Assembly: GCA_036924285.1 (NCBI GenBank)
Contig: JAYKYS010000014.1
Span: 8,618,001-8,682,000, forward strand
DNA: 64,000 nucleotides
Direction: 5' to 3'
Source of the DNA: Asterella californica
Lineage: Eukaryota; Streptophyta; Marchantiopsida; Marchantiales; Aytoniaceae
Below are positions 55,735 to 64,000 of the stretch, piece by piece. The position numbers and the translations under genes were made by a program. The notes under the pieces are model-generated. The model did not search any database and had not been told where the DNA came from. It saw only the letters and a list, made by a program, of their open reading frames with translations. Positions within the stretch are counted from its first letter, which is position 1. Every line of letters starts with the position of its first letter.

Positions 55735-56455
55735 TAAGTCTCGAAGACCAGCAACTGCATTGACAGATAATGCTGCTTCTTTTATCTGTCTGGATCTCTA
55801 CTCCTGGAGTCTTGGCGATCTATCTAGCACCATCCGTGCTGGTTACATCAAAGACGAACTCCTACGACACAAGCAACCTGATATTTTTGCACTTCAAAAC
55901 TATCAAATTGAGAAGGTAGAGCTCCAGCGTTTTTTTGCTACCCTCTCAGCTAATTACCAATTTCTCATCCCTGAGCGCACCTGCCACGGTGGCTCTGCCT
56001 TGGTCATACATAAGACTTCCATAGTTCTCAAGCATGGTTGCAGTCCCACTGGTGTTTTCTGTTGGGCGTTGACCAACAAACAAGGCAAGCTTTTCTGGCT
56101 CGGTTTTATTCACGGCTCCGAAAGTCGCTCTCAACGGATTGAGTTATGGAATTACCTGAATGAATTCAATTTCTCGGCTTCTTCATGCTGGATTCTGGTC
56201 GGCGACTGGGGCGCTGCAGATCTAGACATTCTCACCAAGAATTGACTTAAGCAGATGTCGGACGAGGAGAAGATACCTTTTCATAAATTCAAATCTAAAG
56301 GTGGATGGACCTGTCTTTGGATACTGCCGCCACGTTCACTGGTGAAAATACCTCTTGGTGGGACTGCCAAACACCTCTTCTCTACGCTGATACTGGCAGG
56401 GTTTATTTGCGGAAGGCACAAGAGGCGGGTTTGACATTTATTCATCAGAATAATG
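55735..56455 (+). pseudogene. LINE copy 1: endonuclease-like module lacking catalytic residues
   Basis: In the same open frame as the zinc knuckle (frame 55154-56245, continuing past a TGA). It follows the APE fold pattern: DLYSWSLGDLSSTIR, KQPDIFALQNYQI where the catalytic Glu is expected after LQ, GGSALVIHK, GKLFWLGFIHGSES..RIELWNYL, and WILVGDWGAAD where GDWN is normal. The matching tail, GENTSWWDCQTPLLYADTGRVYL, replaces the R-I-D-R block. The same changes occur in copy 2, so the module may be a non-catalytic extra domain. Confidence 0.7.
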
Positions 56456-57425
56456 TTCGCTCTTCACTGTCTTGATGTGCTCTCCTCAAACTTCAAGCCA
56501 CCTTTGGCTGCCCCTCCTCTGACATCCCTCTTCTTCATTCTTGTCATGTTCCCATTCCATCGTCCCCTTCGTCTCCCGCACTCATTGTTGGCCTAGGTTC
56601 TCACTCTTATGCAGGTGCAACTGACAGGAACTATGTGGAAACCAACGACGGCGATGATGATGCGACTCCCATTTTAAATGATGTATCTATGTCGAATGCT
56701 GCAGCAGTTCTGCTCATGCCAACTATTCCTTCTTCCGCCTCTCCTCTTCAGTCTCCACAGATGTTCCCCCCTCCTCGAATGTGCACGTGCCACATGTTTC
56801 TTGTTCCACTCCTCCCTCCTCCGATTCCGCTGCACATTCGTCTCTGTCTCCTACTCTTCTCTCCTCTCTTCCGCCTGACTTCTCCGTTCTTTCCACCCAA
56901 TTGGTCCGGGCTTCGAACTCAATTGCTCCTTCTTTACCTACACATCAGGTTTCTTCTCATTGTACTCCACAAGACTTGACCGACCTTCGGCAATTGGAAA
57001 CGACGACTTCTTCTCCATCTGCCTCACAACAAAGCTCTGCTGCTCCCCATCAGTCGAAGCGTTCCAGAAGTCTCGTCTCTCTCTCCACACCGGATACTGA
57101 AGACTTTGATGAAACAGCAGTTGCTGCTCCTCTACCCAAAAAGCTGAAGAGATTGATTTCGGTCAGCAACAAGATCAAAAAATCGATGCCTCCTTCACTC
57201 TCTTCACGTGAGAAGCGTTCGTGTCGGAAAGCAACTCTCAAAGGTTCAGGATCCTCTTCACGCCCTCTTCATCATGCTGTTGCTGAACTGCCTGCTGCTC
57301 GATCTGAGGTACCCATCCTCGCTGATCTTGAAAGACTATTTCAGTTTACTTCTGACATCCCCACCAGTCCTTCGTGCGGTCAGAGTGCCTCTGATGTTTA
57401 ATGTCCTACAACGATGGAACTCATT
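56456..57425 (+). pseudogene. LINE copy 1: Ser/Pro-rich basic linker
   Basis: A 206-codon frame (56781-57401) rich in Ser and Pro ends in a basic segment (PLPKKLKRLISVSNKIKK, REKRSCRKATLKGSG). In plant L1 elements such a basic tail usually follows the zinc knuckle of ORF1; here it lies after the endonuclease-like module. Confidence 0.6.
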
Positions 57426-58610
57426 CTGCTCATCTTAAGGTGAGCAGAATGACATGACTTTCATGTCGCCAGTGTCTATGCTCCTCACACCTACTCCACT
57501 CGCAAACTTCTACGAGAATATTTGTACTTACACCTCCCTGTTCGTGACTGGATTCTTCTCGGCGACTGGAATGTTGTGGAAGATCAATCTGACACCTCTG
57601 GCAGCAGGAATGTTCTACTCTCTGGTGAGGAAGACTCATTCAGGAATCTGAAGGCCAAACTCCAACTCTCTGATGCCTTCCATTTAATGACGGACAGATC
57701 TGGTCCGCTACACACTCGCTGGCGGAAATACAAAGATACTATTCTATGGTCCCGAATTGATCGAATTTATATTGGCAATCGGGGTAGGTGGCTGTCTGCT
57801 ACTCCTCTTCTGGAACATCATTCGGGCACTACCCTCTCAGATCATATGTCCCTCTCTCTGTCTGTCGAAGTTGGTATTGATGACAGTACCCCTGCTCATG
57901 ATGCTCCCTTGGGCACCTCCTACTTCAAGTACAGTGTTCTTCAGCTTAACAAAATTGAGAACATTCAAGCAATCAAAGATATCTGGCCTTCCTTGAACTT
58001 CAGTAGACGAGAACCTAGACGTACCTATGCAAAAGGATGGTTGCGTATCCGGAAGTTCATGAAGGCCAAACAGTATGAGGCCCGACGAGGTATGAGCTCT
58101 ATACCTGCTATGACAATCCGCTTACAGGCACTCCATGCACAATGGTTTGTTGATCCCTCTACCATGCTTGCAGCTGAAATCCAGGATCTGGAAAATAGTA
58201 AGCGCAAATTGGAGCACGAGCGCGACGTGCTCATACATACCTGGTCAAGGGTCGAACACCTCGGTCTTGGCAAAGCCCATTCTCGCTACTTCTTCAACCT
58301 GCATCGTCTGCACAGTGCCCGCTCTCAGATTAATTCTCTGCAGCTTGACGATGGCTCTACTACAAGAGATCAGACTAAGATAATGAGCGAAGTTGGTCGT
58401 TATTACGAATCTTTCTACTCCGCTGCTACTCCTGCATCGACTACTAGATCCAGCCGCCGTCGATTGCTGGAGCGCGTTAAGAATAGACTCTCTGATACTG
58501 AAAGAACTCTGCTCGACGAGATACCTTCTCTTCTGGAACTTACTGATGTAGTCATGGCTCTTCCACGTCAGAAAGCACCCGACGTTGATGGTGTCTCTGC
58601 AGAGGTAAGA
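57426..58610 (+). pseudogene. LINE copy 1 ORF2: canonical endonuclease and RT start
   Basis: Starts within the endonuclease (the first half is lost) with DWILLGDWNVVEDQSD, then DAFHLM, TRWRKYKDTILWSRIDRIYI and TLSDHMSLSL, the normal catalytic N, D and SDH positions. It continues through the LINE linker (YFKYSVL, RTYAKGWLRIRKFM, HERDVLIHTWSRVEHLG, RYFFNLHR) to the RT entry motif KAPDVDGVSAE at about 58575-58600, where the RT core is cut off. Confidence 0.88.
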
Positions 58611-59672
58611 ATAATTCTGGTGAAGCATGTGTTGCAATCTATGCCTATATTCTACATCTCCATGCTTGGCCTTAACGATGCTATTGTCACTAAGCTAGAA
58701 CGCCTTTGCAAGCAGTTCCTTTGGGACTTTAACTCAGAAGGTCATCCGAAATTGTCACTTATCTCTTGGGGAGAAGATCTGTCGGCCCTCGGTCTATGGC
58801 GACATGGGTCTGAAGGACATCAGAATACAAAGCACGTCACTTCTTTGCAAACGAATGGGAGCAATTTTAGATGGACAAGATGCCTCTTGGATTTGTCTGT
58901 TCGAAGAGTTTATCAAATGGGAACGTTCCCGATACGACAGAGCTATTGTCAGAGGTCACTACTCCATTCAAGACTTAATACTCACAGGGAAGCAACTTCA
59001 TACTTCCTCTTCTTTGACGGCTCATGCCATCGTCAAAGCCTGGAAGAATGTGCGATCTCACCTATGCTGGTCCCCTGTTGGAGTTTCTATTCCCCTCGGC
59101 ATTACTCTCCGCGATCTGGTTAATCTGGTCCTCAATTGTTTTGATGTTGGCAATAGCCACACCAAAATCATTATGGCTCGTCTCAGAGAGCTTAAGATCA
59201 CCACTCCTGCTATTCTACACCAGAAGCATGATCGGTTGTGAGTCTCTCTAGCGACCATTTCTTCGTCATCTTCGGCTGCTACATTGGAGGACCCCTGGAC
59301 AATTTTTGTTCAGAAAATTCTGCTCAGCCTCGCGCCCTCGCACACTGCTCTGTCGCTTTCTGCCGGTTGGAAATGGAACTCGTATGTCACTCACCGTGGA
59401 TTTCTTCTTTTCTCCTGCCGTTTACTTCTCCTTGCTCAGTGATGGTTCCTCTGCTTCTACTGCTCTCAATGCAAAATAACACTCAAATGACACTGAAAGT
59501 GTCTGGAAAACGAGGTGGACGAAGCTCTGGCACTCCTCACTGGCTCGGCGCGACAAGACCTTCTGGTGGCACGTTCTCCATCAAGGATTTTACACTAACA
59601 TTCGTGCGTCTTGTGTAGGTCACGGTAATGGCACATGTGGCAGATGTAATGAAGACACGGGTTTCTGAGTAA
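58611..59672 (+). pseudogene. LINE copy 1 ORF2: RT thumb and zf-RVT remnant
   Basis: After the deletion the frame resumes in the thumb with VRIILVKHVLQSMPIFYISM and LERLCKQFLWDF. Through several frameshifts it reaches the zf-RVT start: WHVLHQGFYTNIRASC, then CGRCNED at about 59636-59653. The rest of zf-RVT is missing. Confidence 0.8.
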
Positions 59673-60330
59673 TAACATCAGAGCTGAACTAGTAATGATA
59701 GAACTGAGAAGAGCAAGCTACACTAATATTCTGACGATCCAAGATTTCAGAATCAACGACAAAAAACTAAATGGGCACACGGCTAAACTTCAAGGTGGAC
59801 TGGTAGCCTTCACGTGCTCCGGTGTCTCGATGGAGTAGACAACGATCTTGGTGGGACAGAAAGTCACAGTGCAGACCTCGAGGTGGAGCTCACATGAGAA
59901 GATTGACCCTCTGTGTAGGATGTGTCAAAGGAGGATTGACCCTCTGTGTAGGATGTGTAGCAGCGCCGGAAACAAATAAAGGAAAGATCTCACTATGGAA
60001 CTACTTGAGAGAATTCTCATTCTTGGAGAAGGGTACATCGTGGATCCTACTTGGCGATTGGGGAGGAGATAAGACCGGCTCACTTACTAGGCTATCACAT
60101 AAGAGGATGCATTCTGAAGAGCAGCACATGTTCTATAGATTTAAAGCAAGAGGAGGGTGGGGAGATACTAGTGAAGAAGGGAACCTCACGGGTGGTGAAG
60201 ATCAAACGTGGTGGGACATCTAGACATCGCTCCTGTTTGTCAGAACCGCAAGAGCATATGTGAGCAATCTAGCCAAGGCAAACATGAAAATCGATGTCAT
60301 ACATCAAGGGAGGCTAAAACTCTCCAACTA
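59673..60330 (+). pseudogene. LINE copy 2: endonuclease-like module lacking catalytic residues
   Basis: Aligns with the copy 1 module: IRAELV..ELRRASYTNILTIQDFRI, GKISLWNYLREF, SWILLGDWGGDK, MFYRFKARGGW, GEDQTWWD, and VRTARAYVSNL. The catalytic Glu after IQ is Asp and the Asn after GDW is Gly, nearly as in copy 1. A 25-bp direct repeat (59901-59925, 59934-59958) lies in it. Confidence 0.65.
59901..59958 (+). repeat. 25-bp tandem repeat in LINE copy 2
   Basis: Perfect 25-bp copies starting GATTGACCCTCTGTGTAGG at 59901 and 59934 with an 8-bp spacer, inside the endonuclease-like module. It has no counterpart in copy 1, so it is a local duplication. Confidence 0.8.
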
Positions 60331-61480
60331 TGGATTAATGAACATAGACCTAAAAGAAGAAGATCAGACACAAATTGAAGTGGAAAAGATGAAGACAAAT
60401 AACAATGAGGAAGACCTCGAAACGGATCCAAGCTTTGGAGGAAAGGACGGGATAAATCAGACAACGGATGTCATACTTGTGAAACCAGCTGAGAAGACGG
60501 GGGACAAGCGCACTTCCACCCAAGGTGAGGACTAGGTTGAGTGGACAGAAGAGAGAAACTGCACGAACAAAAGTGGACAACTGTCACTAAACGAAGGACT
60601 AGGACCAAAGATAAAATAAGAGGAGGAGAAGATCACGAGAAGATGACTGCAAAAGGAAAACAAGGAGACAACACCTACCTTGGTGAAGGAAAGCCACAGC
60701 AAGGGTCATAACTTCTTGGTCCGCTTTCCATGATAAAGCACAATCTAGCCAGTGTCACAGACATTACCTATGTCGGTGAGCCGGAATCATGCATCAAAGA
60801 AGGACGGCTAATGCGACTCTGTCTCTCGAGATTTCCAAGAAGAGAGATCGTGCTTGTTGGAGTCTCGGAACATCAGACGGCCGTGCAAGACGATGATACA
60901 AACTGACCTACAGCCACGACAAGTGGTGAAGAGATTGGAGAAGCGAACACATGAGCAAAAAATGAAGAGACGCCGACAGCCCTGCAAACCAACACCACGA
61001 ACACGAGCTAAGAAAGAGAAGTACAACAGCAAGGAACACAAGGTACGCCAAGTACTCACATGAAGAAGACAATAGACGAGGTCGGAGAAGGAGAGAGCAC
61101 CGATAACGAGACAAGCCTGAAAAAAAAGAAACATGTTACATCAACAAACACATTGCTCAACTTCTTCCAAAGGGTCAAGGCACCCAAGGAAGGTAAGACA
61201 AAAAGCTCTAGACATTACTCGTCTGAAAAATGTGCAGAGAAAAGATAAAAAAGACGCAAGACAGAATACAGAGCACAAATACCAGAGAGCGGTCAAGACA
61301 GAGGAGGCTGATCAACTCGTACGAACATGCAGAAAGCGGAATTTGACAATTACAGGGAGCAAGCGAGCGAGGTACAAGTTGAGATCGAAGAGAACGAGAC
61401 ACTTGGTCGAAGAGGAGGTAGCAACACATCGAGCGGCCTGGAGGTCTCAGTGAAAGATGAAAGAATAACGGAAGAGTGCA
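60331..61480 (+). pseudogene. LINE copy 2: basic linker
   Basis: Lys/Arg-rich pieces in shifting frames, including KRLEKRTHEQKMKRRRQP and ETSLKKKKHVTSTNTLLNFF, equivalent in position and charge to the copy 1 linker. Many stops; no domain recognised. Confidence 0.5.
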
Positions 61481-62650
61481 CCCCATCTCGCAATTCAGGT
61501 TGGGTCTTGGAACATGGGAGGCCTAATTGATCCAGTCAAGACTCAAGGTTAAGGACTGGATAAAGAAGCAAGGGAAAATGATAGATGTACTGACAATACA
61601 AGAGCATAAGTTAGATAGCTTTAAACTAGCTGACTAGCCAGAGCCACCTCCAAATATTACAAGGTGGTGGGAAAAGCATGTGCAAGTGGAGGAGGTACCA
61701 TCCTATTGATCCACAAATATTTTAAGATAGTGACACAAAGAGGTACTGAGGACGGACACTTAGTCTATGTCCAAGCAAAGAAAGGTGGACACATTGTTCG
61801 TCTCCGTCTATGAGTCGCACACACACCAGCTGCGTAAATGATTTTGAGACAATGAATCAATAGTTGCCTACCAGTGATTGGATCCTCCTCGGAGACTAGA
61901 ACATGATAGAACAGAGCAGTAACGCTGCAGGAGAGCGAAACGTACTACAAGTCGGAGGGAATATGCATTTAGACAGCTAAAAAGAAGTCTGAAACTAATT
62001 GATGCAACACGGATAGTGATTGGATAGGAAGGACTGCACCACACGAGGTGGAGGTACTATGGTGGAGATGTATAGTGATCAAGAATCGATAGAGTTTATC
62101 TCTCTCACAGGGAAAGATGACTCTCAGGAGTTGCTAATCTCAAACATCATACGAAGTCCACTCTCTCTGACCACTTGTCAATAACTGTGGACCTCACAAT
62201 CAGAATAGAAGAAACATGGGTAGGGCCTCCAAGTGACTCCCACTTCTCGTATTTCAAATACAGCGAGACACATATGAACAACCAGAAAACTTGGAGTGCA
62301 TCAAACAAATCTAGGAAGGATTGAGAAAAGAAAAAAGAGACCCTAAGAGAGTTTATGCACAGGGTTGGAAAAGAATCCGCCGGTACATGAGGAACAAACA
62401 GAGGCAGATCTCCAAGGATATCCTGACCACTGGAGCACTTGAAGCTCGCATCCAAGCTCTGCACTCAAAACCTGCAAAAAGACAGGAGCAGATCAGATTG
62501 GACGAGATAAGAGAAGTCGAGAACAGAAAGAGACGACTAGTGCATGAGAGAGATGTCCACATCAGAACTTGGTCCAGGGTCAAACACCTAAGGCTAGGAG
62601 ACGCGTCTATCAAGTATTTCTTCAACATCCATAAGCAAAAATGTGCAATG
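61481..62650 (+). pseudogene. LINE copy 2 ORF2: canonical endonuclease and linker
   Basis: MIDVLTIQEHKLDSFK keeps the catalytic Glu. It is followed by GGTILLIHKYFKIV, SDWILLGD at ~61880, DATRIV, WRYYGGDV..SRIDRVYL and TLSDHLSITV, then HFSYFKYSE, KRVYAQGWKRIRRYM, HERDVHIRTWSRVKHL and KYFFNIHK. Frames shift and stop several times. Clear homology to copy 1 positions 57430-58310. Confidence 0.8.
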
Positions 62651-64000
62651 AAGTAGATCACACCCTCATGAAGAAAGATGAGGAACAAGTGGATAGCATC
62701 TCAGGGGTGATGACTGAGACTGAGACATTTTACTCTGAGCTTTACAAGACAGAGGAGGTAGACTTGCAAACCACGCACAAACAGAGACAACTGTTGAGAC
62801 AAGTACGAAATCACCTGAGTGTGTTGATTAGAAAATGCTCTCAAAAGTGTCAACGATGCAGAAAGTATCGAAGGTGGTGCAGTCACTCTCTCACAACAAG
62901 TCTCCTAGAGCTGATGGTGTCTCCTCGAAATACCAACAGCTCTTATGACACATAGTGAGACCAAGTTATTTTGTTATGCTGGAGAAGTTTTGAGAAATGG
63001 AGATTCTCGCAAGCATAGTCACGGAGGGTGTGACAAAGCTCATATAAAAAACAATCAATAAATCAGGACTTAAAGACTGAAGATTTCTAACGATGTTAAC
63101 GACGGACTACAAAGTATTACAAAAATCTTTGCAGCAAGACTACAGATCTTACTTCCGAAGATAATAAACATATAACAGATGGACTTCATCAAAAGGAAGA
63201 GCATGATGGACAATATTATTAGCGTGTGATTAACACATGATCTAATGAAGTATGAAAGAAGGTCGAGGATATTGTAAAGCTGGACTTCGAGAATGCCTAT
63301 GATAAGATCAGCCACGACTACCTCTAGACAACCTTGGAAAAGGTGAGGCTCGGAACGATGTATACAACTGGTTAAGGACCTTAAGGAGAGAGCGATCGTG
63401 GTTGTCCATCTCAATGGCAGGTCTACCTATCACTTCTAGGTAGAGAGGGGAGTTAGACAGGGATGTTCCCTTGCTCCATTATTGTTTGCGATTGCTACCC
63501 AACCGCTGATGGACGAGCTCGACGAAGCATACAACGAAAAGAGAATAAGGGGTCTCATTTTCAGTGAGCTGAGAATATATTACTCTCTGTTCGTCGACAA
63601 CATGGGAGCCTTCATGGAACTTGATGAGGTCTCTTTCGATGTCATGCGTGACTGTATACAACTCTTCAAAAAGGTGTTAGGAACAAGATTCAACCTCGAA
63701 AAATCAAATGTCATGATGATGAGAACGCATAGATGTCCAACTTGGCTAACTAACGCAAGATGTCTAATCTACAAAAGGAGGAAAGTACACAAACACCTGG
63801 GAGCACCTATATATCAAGATATTACTAAACAACAGAAGCTTCGGTATTGTATTGATAGACTTCTCAAGAAGACACAGGAGTGGAAGGAGAGTATGTGTCT
63901 CTCGAAGCCCGTGTAATCCTCCTAAGACACGTACTAAGAGCTATGTCTTTGTTCTTCATATCGTTAATCGGTCTTACAGACAAAGCAAGCAAGGAGATAG
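62651..64000 (+). pseudogene. LINE copy 2 ORF2: reverse transcriptase, truncated by window end
   Basis: RT motif A KLDFENAYDKISHDYL (~63277-63324), motif B GVRQGCSLAPLLFAIATQ (~63449-63500) and motif C LFVDNMGAFM (~63587-63616), where F-A-D-D is expected. The thumb starts with KHLGAPIYQD and ends in SLEARVILLRHVLRAM at the right edge. This copy retains the RT core that copy 1 has lost. Confidence 0.85.

Larger units (their letters stand above)
54720..59672 (+). mobile_element. LINE (L1-type), decayed, copy 1
   Basis: Plus-strand non-LTR retrotransposon in pieces: ORF1 with a DUF4283-like region and zinc knuckle, an endonuclease-like module, a basic Ser-rich linker, a second endonuclease, the start and the thumb of RT, and the first cysteines of a zf-RVT domain. 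The RT core is missing and several frameshifts and stops are present. The right end stops inside zf-RVT where copy 2 begins. No poly(A) tail or target duplication is visible. Confidence 0.88.
59673..64000 (+). mobile_element. LINE (L1-type), decayed, copy 2, runs off the window
   Basis: Same family as copy 1 in the same orientation, directly behind it. Its start (NNIRAELV) corresponds to the middle of the copy 1 endonuclease-like module, so the 5' part with ORF1 is missing. Order: endonuclease-like module 59673-60330, basic linker to ~61480, second endonuclease ~61500-62190, linker, RT to the window end. More stops than copy 1. The two copies are too diverged to be a recent duplication. Confidence 0.85.

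Overview
The window looks like nuclear DNA of a streptophyte, most likely a non-seed plant such as a bryophyte; this assignment is an inference. The support is plant-type genes with N-terminal organelle-targeting-like extensions, phase-aware GT-AG introns, plant-style Copia, Gypsy and LINE elements, and a Gypsy element carrying a DNA cytosine methyltransferase, a combination reported so far from charophyte algae. About a third of the window is host genes and the rest is transposons and AT-rich spacer.

Host genes. A single-exon LETM1-like membrane protein (+, 1438-3933) and a single-exon HDDC2-type HD-domain 5'-nucleotidase (+, 6644-7576) sit on the left. They are followed by ketopantoate hydroxymethyltransferase PANB (-, 9579-12440), for which all six exons could be joined in phase into 364 residues. 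The middle-right is occupied by one large gene, 5-oxoprolinase OXP1 (-, 35602-49593), reconstructed here as 35 exons giving 1278 residues, from the ATG to the stop, with every junction in phase. PANB serves pantothenate/CoA synthesis and OXP1 the recycling of 5-oxoproline to glutamate; nothing suggests that the genes are co-regulated.

Nested retrotransposons, 14281-29040. A Ty1/Copia element on the minus strand has 250-bp LTRs (3 mismatches) and a GTATT target duplication. It is split by a Ty3/Gypsy element on the plus strand (16102-26050), flanked by TTCC, that landed between the Copia integrase and reverse transcriptase. The Gypsy element is the highlight. Gag-protease, a DNMT3-like C5 cytosine methyltransferase and RT-RNaseH-integrase lie in one reading frame, separated only by a TGA and a TAG stop. 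The TAG is in a CAR-YYA leaky context, and pol ends in a PHD finger. The ends of this copy are permuted: its right side contains a full LTR, a seven-base LTR-LTR junction and part of a second LTR, as expected if a two-LTR circle had been opened at a palindrome inside one LTR.

Right end, 54.7-64.0 kb. Two decayed L1-type LINEs lie head to tail on the plus strand. Both show an unusual order: a zinc-knuckle ORF1 (first copy) or truncated start (second copy), then an endonuclease-like module that lacks the catalytic residues, a basic linker, and a second, canonical endonuclease followed by RT. The first copy has lost the RT core; the second runs off the window.

Spacer. The stretches 1-1437, 3934-6643, 7577-9578, 12441-14280, 29046-35601 and 49594-54719 hold no recognisable intact gene. 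They contain hairpins, a MITE-like element, short tandem repeats and a decayed coding relic.
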